Assembly (NCBI GenBank): GCA_037893245.1
Contig: JBAIAA010000019.1
Coordinates: forward strand, 1,054,001-1,118,000
Length of the DNA stretch: 64,000 nucleotides
Direction of reading: 5' to 3'
DNA from: Crossaster papposus
Taxonomy: Eukaryota; Echinodermata; Asteroidea; Velatida; Solasteridae
Position numbers and translations under genes: made by a program. The notes below the pieces were generated by a model. The model made no database searches and was not told where the DNA came from. It was given only the letters and a program-made list of their open reading frames with translations. Shown in pieces: positions 1 to 12,234 of the stretch (position 1 is its first letter; each line of letters opens with the position of its first letter).

Positions 1-71
1 TTATGCGTCATCCGTTTTGAATTTGGGGAAAACTTTGCGTTTATATACGTCATCCGGCGCGAACTGGTTAA
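1..71. mobile_element. MITE family A, right end (cut by window edge)
   Basis: The first 71 bases match the right part of a short element seen complete at 62737-62970. It ends in the terminal inverted repeat CCGGCGCGAACTGG followed by TTAA (68-71), the presumed target-site duplication. Other copies or pieces lie at 18767, 23880, 30574 and 37722-48287. It has no coding capacity. Confidence 0.8.
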
Positions 72-759
72 CAAGATGATGTACAGTATGTTTGGTTGAT
101 GTACAGTATGTTTGGTTGAAGTTCAAATGGTAAGGAATAAACATAGATGCAGATCCCTATAAAAACGGGCTTAACAAATTATCTTCATAAGACTCGGGTA
201 AAGGATAGCAGGTTAGTATTAATTTTATGTCAAATGTCAAGGTCAAATCAAATTTATAATTTACAACAGAGAAAAATACTGATCTCTATACAGGGTGGCT
301 CATAAATAAAATAAAAAACGGATGGTTATGGTTACTACATTTAGATGTGTTACTGTTTTAACCAGTATTGCCTTTTTTATTGGAAGTTAATAAATTAAAG
401 ATGTGACTATGAAAAAAAAAAAAATTGTTCACTTAGTTTTTGCTTTTGTACTCTATGAAAATCAGCTGTTCTTGACTCAAATCTCTGAATAGGACAATCA
501 AGTTCAAGATAGCATCTCTCTATTTCTTTTTTAAAATCTTTACCTTCACTCAACAGTGAAACTTGTTAGCTTGACTAAAAGTGTTGTACATAAACAAGGT
601 TGTGTTATCTCCTTTATTTTCAAACAATAGTTGCTGTTCTTGCAGAAAAATTTGGAGAAATGTAATTATTGTTCTATAATATGGATGCCATTTATTTACA
701 ATTGTACATGTACAGTGTATTATAAAAAAGAAGTTGCTAAACCCCCAAATTCAGAACAT
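72..759. other. Non-coding stretch
   Basis: AT-rich DNA with no supported gene. A 15-base direct duplication (gatgtacagtatgtttggtt) is seen near 79-117. Nothing else is recognised. Confidence 0.5.
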
Positions 760-1045
760 TAAAGTTTCGGTAGCAAAATTACTGGAAGTTTTCAATTGTT
801 CCGTAAATTTACGAGATTTGTATGGATTTTTTTTACGGAAAAATAACGGAACCATAAAAAGAATTCCGGCAGCAAAATTACCGGAACTTTTTTTTCTCTT
901 TGTATTTTTACGGAAACATTTCCGTGATGACTTGTTTTCCGTAAAAGTGCTTTCCGTTAATTATTTTCCGTAAAATAACAAGTTTCGTAAAATTTACAGA
1001 ACCCAAAATCTGTTCCGGTAATTTTGCTGCCGGAACTTTTTCCGT
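760..1045. repeat. Degenerate inverted repeat (MITE-like)
   Basis: The segment near 866-890 (ccggcagcaaaattaccgga) recurs as its reverse complement at 1014-1033. Between the arms the sequence repeats ttccgtaaa-type words many times. This is a foldback arrangement with no coding potential. Exact ends and target duplication could not be fixed. Confidence 0.5.
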
Positions 1046-1399
1046 GAAAAAACGGATAAACTTTTTACAGTGTAGGCCGATTTTACAAAGATTTCAGATT
1101 TATAGTTCTATGTAAACTTTAACCATACTTCAACTTAATATCTTCTGCGGATAACACCAATGTCCGGCCTCGCTCTCCTGCTGCAAGTAGAGACCCTGAG
1201 AGGGCTTCATGTGCATGGATAAATTGAACGGGTGCGGGTCGCAAACTGGGGTTCCATGGATTGATAACCCTTTTTGTCAGTATTATTATGCCAACAGTTA
1301 GACACAGCAGATCCTCCAATCCGATCATCCGATCTTCCTCCCTTCCTTTTCTCTCACCTCCCCCTCTTTTCCCCCACCCCTGTTTTTTAAAACTAATTT

Positions 1400-2290
1400 T
1401 ACCCGGGGGCACGTGCCCCCGCGGCTCCTATGGATCATCTATCTATCTATATAATAATACGCTACTCTCTGTCTGTCTGTCTGTGTGTCTGTCTGTGTGT
1501 CTGTCTGTGCGCGCTTTTTCGTCCCCTTCCCGGGGTCGTGCGGCGTTCAAACTCGGTGGGTGGGTCCGGCTCGGTCCCCGCAAGAACCAGTTTGCATTCG
1601 CTAGAGCGTACGAGGTCAAAGGTCATCTAGGGGTCACCTTTTTGAAGTTGGTCGGATCGTGCTTAAACTCGGTGATCGCAATGCTCGATGCGAGGTGAGC
1701 GTGGCAAAAATAAAACGGGTTAGCGTTTTTCGGGTCTTCCGGGGTCAAAGGTCGTCTAAGGGTCGAATTTTCAAAGTTTGTCCTATCGGGCTTAAACTCG
1801 GGGACGGGAAGCCCGAATGCAAGTTGAGCGTGGAAAAAAAAGCGTTTGTCGGGTCAAAGGTCATCTAGGGGTCAACTTTTTGAAGTTGGTCCGATCGGGC
1901 TTAAACTCGGGGACGGGAAGCCCGAATGCGAGTCGAAGTTGGAAAAAAAAACGTTTGTCGGGTCAAAGGTCATCTAAGGGTCGAATTTTCAAAGTTGGTC
2001 CGATCGGGCTTAAACTCGGGGACGGGAAGCCCGAATGCGAGTCGAAGTTGGAAAAAAAAACGTTTGTCGGGTCAAAGGTCATCTAAGGGTCGAATTTTCA
2101 AAGTTTGTCCGATCGGGCTTCAACTCGGGGACGGGAAGCCCGAATGCGAGTCGAACTTGAAAAAAAAAGCGTTTGTCGGGTCAAAGGTCATCTAAGGGTC
2201 GAATTTTCACAGTTTGTCCGATCGGGCTTAAACTCGGGGACGGGAAGCCCGAATGCGAGTCGAACTTGGAAAAAAATCTATCCAGGGAAG
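1400..2290 (+). repeat. Compound tandem repeat element, ~109 bp units
   Basis: It begins with a short ctat tract and a gtct/gtgt microsatellite (1440-1510), then a GC-rich segment. About five head-to-tail units of ~109 bp follow, each with aaaggtcatctaagggtcga and cggggacgggaagcccgaat. The open frames across it are by-products of the repeat period. An inverted, rearranged relative lies at 44632-45215 with the same order of parts, so this is a dispersed family, not a local expansion. Confidence 0.85.
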
Positions 2291-2340
2291 TAGCTACAAA
2301 CCCGAGAACCGACAAACCCCGGGTGACCGCCTAGTAATCA

Positions 2341-3660
2341 TTATTCTTACTCAGAAATTCGTTGCGTCTGCCTGTATAGTCTAGATTCGGCCTTGTTAGC
2401 TAGGCCCCAACCGTGAAAGTATTTATATCGAGTTCTAGCCGCATCTGTACCTTGCTGGGTGAATGGTATGAACTGCATACGCTGGTGAAATGCTTACGTA
2501 TGGTCAGCTATAATCAGTTGCTATTTCAATAAATTCGTGGTCCCACTATTCTAGTGTAATATAGATTAGTTTGTAATGAATTATATATGTCTTCTGCACT
2601 TCTTACATGTCTAGTCCATAACCAAATGCTTGCCTAGTGTCGCGTTTGTGGCATGACATGTACGTTTCGATCTATTTCATGTAAGAAGTGTGATGTGACT
2701 GCTGTGACTCCTGTCCATAATTTGTCGGGGTTACTCTTCAGCTGGCGAGCATTTCTTTTCACCATAATTAAACGAAATGTCACAAACGGAAAGTGATAAG
2801 GAAGAATATGAGCCCGAATTCCATCCACCATCAAAACAACTTCACATAACTTGGAGTGGCCAAAACACATACTTGTACTATCATGTTCGGCGGGAGACAA
2901 TAATGCAAAGCTTGTACGCCCCAAACATTTGTCTTCATCTGTCACACTACTTAATGCTGCAAAACCTGTGCCTTTGAGCCCATTCAGCAGATTTCATCAT
3001 TGGATACATCTGCCCCAGACTTATATTATCATAAGAATTGTAGAAGTACATTTACACTAAAAACAAAGGTCTTTGCACTATACTGTAACGCCCGTGCCGG
3101 TTGGGCGGTAGAGGGCGCTGGAGCGATTCCACGGTGGTGGGATCGCCCTGGTGGCTCCTGCTGGTGCGCCCCGGAAACCCGCCTTTGGATTGCGCAAGCG
3201 CCGAACCAGTTCTAACGAGTTCGGGTGCCGCGTGATTGCGGGAGCCTGAAGTCCATGTTTTGGTCGGCAAGAGGTCACAATAAACCAGAGAGAATCACCG
3301 GAAATACAGAATACTTGCGTCAAGAGTCCTTCCTGTGTGTGGTGTAGAACCCAGGCGAATCTACGTTACAATACTGTCCAAAGTTGAGAGTGATAATGGT
3401 TTGGCAGGTTGTACTACAGAGCAGAGGATATATACAAGTACAAGGGAACAACTTATTACCAAATCACGTGTTTATCAGATCACGTGTTTGTGCATTTGTT
3501 GTGCATTTGTTGCGTGACAAAAGCAGAAAATACATGAAGCGTAGCCGAACTGCATACGACGTGGGAAAACACAAAAGTTCCCCCTGTTTAAAGTGGGGCA
3601 GGTTCGCCCTGTGGCGGACTTACTTACGGTGGAGTTTTGTTAATATAATACATTTCTTGT
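2341..3660. repeat. Duplicated segment, copy 1
   Basis: This segment is paralogous to 8061-9083 continued at 12235-12870. Shared words include tctagattcggccttgttag, tggtcagctataatcagttg and gtggggcaggttcgccctgt. Copy 1 lacks the insertions at 8280-8585 and 9084-12234 present in copy 2, and carries its own insertion at 3084-3370. A short third piece of the family is near 3960-4010. No protein is recognised in it. Confidence 0.8.
3084..3370 (+). mobile_element. Solo LTR, 287 bp
   Basis: The segment starts TGTAACG and ends CGTTACA (TG...CA with an inverted repeat), and is flanked by ATAC on both sides (3080-3083 and 3371-3374). The paralogous segment near 9030 reads straight through as ctatactgatcaaag, which is the empty site. 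An AATAAA lies near 3280. These features fit a solitary LTR left by recombination between two LTRs. The parent element is not identified and no coding region remains. Confidence 0.75.
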
Positions 3661-4479
3661 GATTGTGGATATCTGGTCTTCCATGAGTGATGATTACCTA
3701 CTTCCAGACTTCTTATAGGAGACATTTCCTATGTTTCACTGAGGGGAAGGTCGGACCCCTAGTGTGACACCATGGTTGACACAGTCTACAACATTGAAGG
3801 AACAAACAAATCTCTGTCTAAATGATGAACTAACAATGCATTTCAGCAACGAAACATCATCATGCATGTTAAAACAATATGTTTAACTCTATCGATTACA
3901 GTATTCGTGTAAGCAAAATCACCATCGGCTTAGCAATTCAGGAGGTGAGTAGGCCTATAGAAGACAATTCAGCAGGTTTTATCATTGGATACATCTGTCC
4001 CAGACTTATACTAAATTGAATTGAAATGTAGACACAACATCATTAATCTTACATACATTCAAACCATGTAAAAGAAGGGTTGTTTTACAGTACGTCAAGG
4101 AGAATGGACGAGGAACTGTAGATTCGTTCAAATAATGGACGAGGCTTGCTGCAATCCCCACGTTTGTGAAAAAGTGTGGATTTGTATAGTTACCCATGCG
4201 TACATGTATATTTAGTCGATGCACATGTACAACGAATGGAAGGCATCAGTAGTTCGGTTCGTGTCTCTTCGAGGTGGCACCTCGCTCACAACAAAAACTG
4301 TCGATTCGTGACGAATCTACACTTAGCTGTAGATTCGTCACGAAAATACAATTTTCTGTAGATTCGTCACGAAAATACAGTTTTCTGTAGATTCGTCAAA
4401 ATAATCTACACTTTCAACAATAGTATGGCGTCACAGAAACAGATCAATTATGAAGATACGTGGCAGCTGTAACAAGCTT
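3661..4479. other. Non-coding stretch with a short minisatellite
   Basis: No gene is supported. From about 4298 to 4405 the phrase ctgtagattcgtcacgaaaa is repeated roughly three times in tandem. Related single copies occur upstream near 4115-4140 (gattcgttcaaataatggac). Confidence 0.5.
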
Positions 4480-5130
4480 TCCCTGTGTTTTATTTTCAAG
4501 ATTTTGAAAAGACCTAGTACATGTGTGTATTAACATGCAAACACTGGCACACATAAACAGGAACTGGGTTTGAACTGTGTTCCAAACACACGTTGGGCTG
4601 CCATTGTTACACATGCAATACATTGCAGAGAGTAACACGCCTTTTGACATTTACAAATTCTCTCCTCGATATGCAAATTAGACTTCAGGTCCTTTGACAG
4701 AACAACGCCTAAATATGTAATGGAGTCGGTGATATTAAGTTTACTTCCATCCAGAACCAAGAATGGGTCCGAAGATAATGTTCTCACCAAAAATAGTACA
4801 AGTGGTTTTACTGGGATTGAGACGCAGACCATGTGATGTGATATATAATCATTAGCATAATCACTAAGCTTTCTAAGACTAGTGATGGTTAAACTAGATA
4901 ACAACAAATCATCAGCATAGCAACAAACATTATAAGTGAATTGAGAAATAACAATGCCACATTCTAGGGCACTAAGACCAGAGACAAGATCTCAATAAAA
5001 CCAATTAAAATTGAAGGGAGATGAAAACCCTCTTTGTCTTGTGCCTTTACAAATATTCATTTTCCTTCCGATATTGTTCCATTTAACTTTCGCTTTCAAG
5101 TTAGTATACCCCAAGCATCTCCACCAGTCA
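4480..5130 (-). pseudogene. LINE reverse transcriptase fragment (YADD region)
   Basis: Read on the minus strand, the segment around 4930-4880 encodes CCYADDLLLSSLTITSL, the catalytic YADD box of a reverse transcriptase. Further along comes ITDSITYLGVVLSKDLKSN, the typical region after the palm domain of LINE proteins. Upstream (5110-5000) a WNNIGRKMNICKGTRQ-like stretch matches the region before the active site. Frameshifts break the reading frame between these blocks. It is an internal fragment: there is no endonuclease domain and no 3' tail. A second, internally deleted copy is at 13640-13995. Confidence 0.75.
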
Positions 5131-5406
5131 TCACCAATACACCCTTGACACATAAATAACTGCATGAGGAATATTTCCCCTCAAGTTTATTTGTATTTCT
5201 CATTTTAGTAAACAGACATTTGTTCAGCCAAGGGAGTTACGCAAGCGGAACACATCTCTATACGTGAACTGCGGCACTGGTTGCGTGCGAACACTTTTAC
5301 AAAGTTGATAAAGAACAAAAGCTGCGTCAACAACAGCTGGATTTATCGAGACGTGTCGGTATGTGTACCGCCTGACACAGAGCAGGCCCGTACGCAGGAT
5401 TTGTTT

Positions 5407-5471
5407 ACGGGGGTGGGGGGGGGGGGGGGGGGGGGTGGGGGGGGGGGGGGGGGGGGGGCGGGGGGGGGGGG
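5407..5471. repeat. Poly-G tract (G-quadruplex-prone)
   Basis: About 65 bases are almost pure G, broken only by a few T and C. The glycine-rich frames across it are artefacts. Such a run can form G-quadruplex DNA and is also where assembly errors are common. Confidence 0.9.
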
Positions 5472-5484
5472 TGCGAATTTGTAC

Positions 5485-5755
5485 TGATGGAACCAAAAAT
5501 GGAACGAAATATTTTCGTGTGCCAGTAGCGTTATTTATACGTCAAAATACCATTATTTACCCCGGAAAATGTGGACCTTTTGGTAATTCAGGGGGCGAAT
5601 TTGAACTGATGGGACCAAAAATGGGACCAAAGTTGTTCGTGTGCTTGCCAGTACAGTTATGTGTACATCAAATAATCATTATTTACCACGGAAAATGTGG
5701 ACCTGGTGGTAATGGGGGAGGGGGTGCCTACGTACCCGTCGCACCCCCCGTAACC
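5485..5755. repeat. Two-unit tandem duplication, ~130 bp
   Basis: Unit 1 begins gatggaaccaaaaatggaac and unit 2 begins gatgggaccaaaaatgggac. Both continue with tcgtgtgccagta-like sequence and end with cggaaaatgtggacc. The copies have diverged. No gene is recognised. Confidence 0.8.
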
Positions 5756-6269
5756 CTTCGGAACATGTCATACATTACAAAATAAGACGATATGTACTGG
5801 TAGTCTATATTGTTAATGTTAATGTCATTTGACATAAAATGTACAACATGTTTTTGACAGATTCGCCACTATGTGTATTAACATATCCTATAATATTCAC
5901 CTCTAGTTCATCATTGAAGTCTTTGGGTCATAACATTAAGACTGACTTTAACTCGATACACGGAACAAACACACGAGGAAGATAAAATGGATGTGTCAAT
6001 TAGTATTTGTGAGACAAAATGATACCATGTCCATAGATCTTAAATTTCATTACATGTATTTGACATTTTAGTCCATGAGGCAGCTATAAATTATCGGTAC
6101 CATTTACAATATGATTTTTGCAACAGAGAAAAATATGAAAAGTACATCAAAATATGATAGATTTATGACTAGTTTTTGACAGATTTTTAACATAAATGTT
6201 AAAGTTCTGACAGCCTCTTACAGTCACGCAACGTACGGCTGTTTAAGGAATCTGTCAAATGTTGCACAG
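5756..6269. other. Non-coding stretch
   Basis: AT-rich sequence with no supported coding, RNA or repeat feature. Confidence 0.4.
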
Positions 6270-6409
6270 TACACGCTTAAAACTAAACTGTTGACTCAAC
6301 CTATTAAGTGTGCGGTCAGTGACTACTCTTGGAATTCCAACTTTTAAAGAGTAGTCACTGACCGAACTTCGATATACGTTCGATTCAACACTTTAGTTTT
6401 AAGCGTGTA
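6270..6409. mobile_element. Foldback MITE, 140 bp
   Basis: The ends tacacgcttaaaactaaa and tttagttttaagcgtgta are reverse complements. Internally ggtcagtgactactctt is mirrored by aagagtagtcactgacc, so nearly the whole element can fold into a hairpin. It has no coding capacity. Confidence 0.85.
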
Positions 6410-7645
6410 TAATTTCATGTGTTAAAGAAATGTAACAAGCCAACAGTAAACATCCGTAGTTCAATGTGTGCTGTGTCCGTGACATGTTTACGTTGAGCAG
6501 ATGAGAAAGGTCGAGATGAAATACTCTGAAATGCCCGAGTGTTTCATGATAGATTGAAAGGTTCAGAGTATTTAACAGGTCAGTAATGGATTTGGAAGTA
6601 TTTGGGCTTGATTTGGTGTGCTTGTATAGGTGTACTTGATCGTATTGTAGTAACCTCCGCGAGGGGCAGGGGTTGGGTGGAGTCTCGTTATCAACTCCGA
6701 GGAGGGGAAGTGATCCCGGGTTTCCGGGCAAGAAGAAACGAAGAGTCTTGAGACACCGGTGTATCCCCAAAATCTACTGGTTTATTACGAGACTGAGATC
6801 CATGGGACACAAAGTCAACCAACATGCAACAGCGACGAATACAACTTATACAGATGTGTACGGGGAAAACCCCGGAAAGACCCCTACGAGAGAAAAATGC
6901 ACAAAACTAGTTCATGAATTTATCCCTCACATACATTTCATGAATACAATTACACTTTGATGAAATACACTATTTAAAGTGAGTCACACTTTAACCTTAA
7001 ATTTATCTCACAAAATACATGTAATAACAGGTCCGGCCGCCCACACTCACCCAACACTGGAGGGTTTTAGAACAACCTATCAGTCCCACGGCCGGTGTGC
7101 ATGCAGGCTAGCAGCCCCCTGCCTGATGTACTATCTAAAAGCCCTGTTTATGCTGCATACGAAACAGAAAACTTTTCGTGACACACAGCACAAGCCACAC
7201 AGTGGAGCGATTAGGAAAGTGTATTACAAATGTATCAATTTCAACCGCCGCTCAGCCGAGCCAACACACTGCGTGCACAACTGCCAAAAAAAAGCAACGT
7301 GTATTCCACGCGCAAAATCATGTGCACTGAAAACGATGAATTGTGACGGTCACGACCCAAAATTACAAGCTAAAATATTCCATAATCGGTTCCTACCCAA
7401 GCCATAAAGTGTATAATCTCGATCCCCAATAAGTATGCCTTCAGGTGATATACATATGCCCACCAAGATCTCCTCAGAGAGTATTTTATGAAAGGTTTTC
7501 TCACCGAGAGCCATCCAGGTCGAGGCCTAGTCTGTTCCAGCTCATTTGGAAAAGGACCGCTGCAACACAGTAAGACGCAAGGGCGCCCTCTGGCCAATAA
7601 GGCGATAAATAAAATTACACACCCCTACAGTATCACTATCACCCA
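6410..7645. other. Non-coding stretch
   Basis: Open frames on both strands show no recognisable domain, splice-bounded exon or repeat pattern. I see nothing to annotate. Confidence 0.4.
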
Positions 7646-7875
7646 GGGTTGTAGTCGAGTCCCTGCAAGTCCTTTCACAAGTCCTTTCGTGAAGCCAGTC
7701 ACAAGTCCCTTTATAAAGCCAGTCATAAGTAACTGGTTGGACAGTGACAGAGGAATGCCTTTGTTAAAGCTCATTTGAATAGATTGCGATTTGAATTGAA
7801 ACTGAAGGACTTGTGATGGACTTGCAGGGACTTACAGGGACTTGCAGGGACTTGTGATGGACTCGACTACATCCC
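7646..7875. mobile_element. Foldback MITE, ~230 bp
   Basis: The left end gggttgtagtcgagtccctg is mirrored by the right end ggactcgactacatccct. Inside, acaagtccctt and agggacttgcagggactt are arranged in opposite orientation and partly in tandem. No coding capacity. Confidence 0.75.
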
Positions 7876-8060
7876 TGCTATCACCACCGCCGTATGCACT
7901 GATCAATGTAACTTCACGTGTGTGGCTGGTCGCTTCGTATGTTGTTAGTACGTACGCACGGTTGGTTCTTTATTTTTCCCGTGAAAAAACAACTTAACTT
8001 GGCTTTTATTTAAATCTATATGTTTTGGGGTGATATTGTACTAGTTCGGACTCTTCGGAC

Positions 8061-9083
8061 GGAGACTGGTTATTCTTACTCGGGAATTTGTTGTGTCTGC
8101 CTCTATAGTCTAGATTCGGCCTTGTTAGCTGGGCCCATCCATGGAGGTATTTTTTACCGAGTTCATGGCCCCATCTGTACTCTGGGTGAATGGTCTGAAC
8201 TGCATACGCTGGTGAAATGCTTACGTATGGTCAGCTATAATCAGTTGCTATCTCCATCAATCCGTGGTCCCACTATTCTCAGAGGCGGATGCAGGAATTT
8301 ATGGATGTGGGCCCTAGCCATGGGCGGGGGGGTGTGGGGGCTCTCCCCCAGAAATTGTTTTACAATAGAAGCTCTGAGGTGCATTCTGGGACATTATGGG
8401 CCTATTTGTCTTATATATTTTGACCGTTTTGATCTATTGGGAATCTTTTTAAAAAAGCACCACGCTGCTATTTTGCTCTGATATAAAAATAAATACCCAA
8501 ACTATTTTTTTTTAAATAAATAAACAAATCCAGTCTAAAAATGTTGGGTCTGGACCCCAGGACCCCTCCCCTGGATCCGCACCTGATTCTATTGTAATAT
8601 ATATTAACTTGTAATGAATTAAATATGTCTCCTGCACTTCTTACTTGTCTAGTCCAGAACCAAATGCTTGGCTAGTGTCGCGTTTGTGGCATGACACCAT
8701 TTCGATATTTTTCATGTAAAAAGTGTGATGTCACTGCTGTTGCAAATGGGGAAAATTTCACTTTTGTTCATAATTTGTCGGCGCTACTCTTTAGCTGGCG
8801 AGCATTTCTTTGCACCACAAACGAAATGTCACAAACGGAAAGTGAGACAACAATGCAGAACTTGTACGCCCCGAATATTTGTCTTCATGTGTCACACTAC
8901 ATAATGCTGCAAAACCCGTGCCTTTGAGCCCGATCAAAGGATACATCATTGGATACATCTGTCCCAGACTTATATTATCATAGGAATTGTAGAAGTACAT
9001 TTACACTAAAAACAAAGGTCTTTGCACTATACTGATCAAAGTTGAGAGTGATAATGGTTTGGCAGGTTGTAGTACAGAGCAGA
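8061..9083. repeat. Duplicated segment, copy 2 (left part)
   Basis: This matches 2341-3420 in order and orientation, interrupted by a MITE at 8280-8585. At 9084 it is split by a 3.15 kb element and resumes at 12235. Confidence 0.8.
8280..8585. mobile_element. hAT-like MITE
   Basis: The termini cagaggcggatgcagg and ctggatccgcacctg are imperfect inverted repeats of the CAG-GGCGGATCCAGG type common in hAT-derived MITEs. ATTCT flanks both sides (8275-8279, 8586-8590). The paralogous empty site in copy 1 near 2550 reads cactattctagtgtaat. The family assignment rests on the end motif alone. Confidence 0.65.
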
Positions 9084-9129
9084 TAGACTAGGCGAGATTT
9101 AAAAAAAGGGCTTGTTTTAAGGCAAGAAG

Positions 9130-9960
9130 AGGCATTTTTGAGTAGAAGTTGGTAACATATCCATCTTACCTAATTTGGGGGCGCTGAATCAAAAAATCAT
9201 TGTTACCAAGCTGTATTTTGAGATTAAAGGGGTCTTATAGGCAAAAAATACAGAAAAATGTTTAAAAATGCTTGTTTTGGTGCAAAAGTGAATTTTATTA
9301 AAATATAAATGAGAACCATATTGACCTTACCTAATTTGGGGGCGCTGAATCCAAAAATCATTGTTACCAAACTGTATTTTGAGATTAAAGGGGTTTAATA
9401 GGCAAAAAATCCAGATTTTTAAAAAAAATGCTTGTTTTGGTGCAAAAGTGAATTTTATTAAAATAGAAATGAGAACCATATTGACCTTATCTAATTCGGG
9501 GGCGCTGAATCCAAAAATCATTGTTACCAAACTGTATTTTGAGATTAAAAGGGTCTTTCAGACAAAAGAAATCACAAAATAGTTTTAAAATGCGTAATTT
9601 AGTGAAAAATTGTATCTTTTTAATTGAACTAGTAACATGTCCATCTTAATTCCAGGGTGCTGAATCCAACAACTGTTGTAATCAAACTGTATTTTTTTAT
9701 TAAACTTGTATTACTGGCCCCAAATCCCCCAAATAGTCTTTGAAATAACAATATTAGCTAAAACAATGTGTTTTGAAATAAAAGTTGGTAGCACGGCAAT
9801 CTTAAGAAATAGTGGTGGGCTTAATCCAAAAGCTGTATTTTGACGTCAAACTTGTCTTATTTGCCAGAATTGCCCAAAGTGTTAAAATGGTTCATTCCAA
9901 TAAAAGTTGGTTAACATATCAATGTATCCTGGATTGGGGGTGCTTGTTCATAACCTATAT
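9130..9960. repeat. ~160 bp tandem array inside the 3.15 kb element
   Basis: The phrase gcgctgaatc recurs at about 9181, 9342 and 9502 with a 160-161 bp period. More divergent units follow near 9655, 9830 and 9940. Each unit carries attgttaccaaactgtattt. The gradient from near-identical to decayed units runs left to right. Confidence 0.85.
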
Positions 9961-10499
9961 AGTTCTATTTCACCACAATCTGTAATAAAATGTTACATGT
10001 AACCATGGAGCAATAAACTAGAACCAAATGCACAAGTGGCTCCCCGGGAGTGTTGTCATTTTGTTTTCCAATATTTTCGAGAAATCACCACTTAACAGTT
10101 CAGGATCATTGGGGCAATGTCCCATTCACATTAGGTTATGTCCTTATTACCTGTCAGTTTAAGTTAAAGTTCTCTTTCTTATCTCAAACATATGTATTTA
10201 CAACCCCCCCTCCCCCCCCCCCCCCCCCTTCCGTGAAAGCCAAACTGACATTCAAAGAGTCAACACTAGATTAGGTCTATCCTATTAAATCATAACATAA
10301 ATGCAAAGTTGCAGTTTTTGAATTATCAAGCTATGTAATAATGTGCTTATTATTGTATGAACAATCGTCATCATCAGTTAATAATCTCTATGCACTGGAT
10401 GGATGAATAGCACTATTGTTACTTTAAATACTTTTGTTCTGTATAGCTAAATGTCACTGTGTAGCGGACGGAATGCTACAGTGTTTGGTCAGATAAGAA

Positions 10500-11460
10500 T
10501 TATATATTAGAGTTCATACAGGCATCCCCAGTCTGTTGTCGGCATCCACACACAGTCCGACATCTGCATCGTAGGGTCTGGCATCATTTACGACAGCTGC
10601 ACGATATCAGCTCAAGACAGGCATCTGTGATTGGATCAAGGGCCATCAGAATAGGGTGAAGGCCTGTTTCATCACGTTTCCATCCCATCTCACTTGCATC
10701 TGGTAGTGCCGGTACAGGACAATGACCTTGCTTCCACACCATTGACTGGTAATGGGCACGCTTTATGTGCAACTCAAGGGATTCACTGGTTGGGGGAGCA
10801 ATTCCTGTTTGCAGGCCTTACAAAATTTGTTGACGCGCACGTCATTTATGAAGTCAACATTGTCGACTCCATACATCTTGCATACGAAGGATTCAGCATG
10901 CTTCAGATGGGAGTCGTTCAAAGTTCCTACCCCAGGCTCCGTTAGAAGCCTCCAGGATATCCTGACTAGTGCGGAGGGTCATTACCGAGGATAGTTGCAC
11001 CTTAGGTTTGACAGCTTGACAGAACATGCACAGATTAAAGTCCATTGGTTGGAAACTACTTCTGCATGTTCGCGTTGTACGCTGTGGTTGGCATGATTTT
11101 GTTTGACGTCCTACGTCTGCATCGCTACTACTACTTGCATGGCTTGATTCAGCAGCATCTTGTAATCGCTGGATTTTGTTTTTGTCAGTGAAGAGGGCAT
11201 AGCAGTTTCCATGCCAGACGAGACCGGACACAGGACAAGAGTCAGTGCCAAAAACATCACCCAATCGATCAATGAAATCTCTGTTTTTTACATCTTTTAC
11301 TTTTTTTCTGACCTCTAGTACTTTGGATACATTTTGTACCCCTTGACTTGTTGCTTTGCGACTTTTGGCCTCCTTTTGTTTGACAAAATAAACAGGCAGA
11401 AAGGTCAGTAGACAAAGGCCTTTTTAGGCTAACAACAGGATCCATTGCAGTTGCCTTCAA
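10500..11460 (-). pseudogene. Decayed cysteine-rich orphan-family gene (HYQ.MVW...CSCRK region)
   Basis: On the minus strand several frames together give ACLFCQTKGG, then WHGNCYALFTDKNKIQRLQ, then NLCMFCQAVK, then HAESFVCKMYG, then AHYQSMVWKQGHCPVPALPD. It ends with LMALDPITDACLELISCSC and a CxC-rich tail. This order of blocks is one I recognise from a large family of uncharacterised proteins in marine invertebrates; no function is known to me. Frameshifts separate the blocks and a TGA interrupts the cysteine-rich tail at 10584-10586. It lies wholly within the 3.15 kb element, so it may be captured host sequence or the remains of the element's own gene. Confidence 0.6.
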
Positions 11461-12234
11461 CTTAATGCGTTTGTATTTTCTGTGTGAGTGGGTAAACTGT
11501 TTACCGAGTTAAATGTACCAACAACAAGAGCAATTTTAATTGCAAGCACTGAACCACGAACAAGAAATCTAAACTTCATATGGACATGCATGAAATTTCC
11601 GTTTTTCTCATCAACAAATGCTACTTGTTAATTTGTAAACACACAGAAAAGTAAAAGTGTTTTTGTTCGGTATTATTAGTCACAACAACACTCACAGACT
11701 ACTGACAAAAATCCCCCCAAAACGTTATTTTACAGTCACAAATTTAAATAAAAAACGGTCAGAAATACCTCTAAAACCTTCTCATAGATTACCAATGGAG
11801 GGTAGTGAAAAATCTTGACAGATTTGCATGGAAAAGGATATGATTTCTGCAGGTTTTTTATCGTGCTGTTTTTCTACTGCATGCACATGCACCGTACGGC
11901 ATGGTATATCAAAAGGTCTGGTGCCTAGTAACTTAACATTGAGTGTGTGTACGCACCTGGCTAGTCTGAAATCCCGTGTTATTGTGCAGTAAGTGGACAT
12001 ACAAATATTTTGGTGCCATACTATTTAGAGAATAATGTGAAAAGTTCGTGATGTAGTCTGCTATTTTTCTGGTCAGATTTGTGGGCTAATTTTCAAGGGG
12101 AAGGACTCAAAATTAAGCTTGGTAACATATATTTTTGAATTCAGGGCACATTAATTGGGTATAAAAAGTATGTTACACCTTTCTACTCAAAAATGCCTCT
12201 TCGTGTAACTTTTTTTGAAATCTCGCCTAGTCTA

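Larger units (their letters stand above)
9084..12234. mobile_element. 3.15 kb DNA element with TIRs (TAGACTAGGCGAGATTT)
   Basis: The left end tagactaggcgagattt is mirrored at the right end by aaatctcgcctagtcta. AGA flanks both sides (9081-9083, 12235-12237). The paralogous segment near 3421 has the uninterrupted site, so the boundaries are well supported. It contains a decaying ~160 bp tandem array (9130-9960), a poly-C tract (about 10205-10229) and the decayed orphan gene at 10500-11460. No transposase is recognised, so it is probably non-autonomous. Confidence 0.85.

Noticed and set aside
1430..1510. CRISPR-like array from regularly spaced repeats at 1.4-2.3 kb
   Set aside because: The units are contiguous tandem repeats without unique spacers, in eukaryotic DNA.
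5224..5496. Proline-rich and glycine-rich frames at the poly-G tract
   Set aside because: Translation of a homopolymer run, not a protein.
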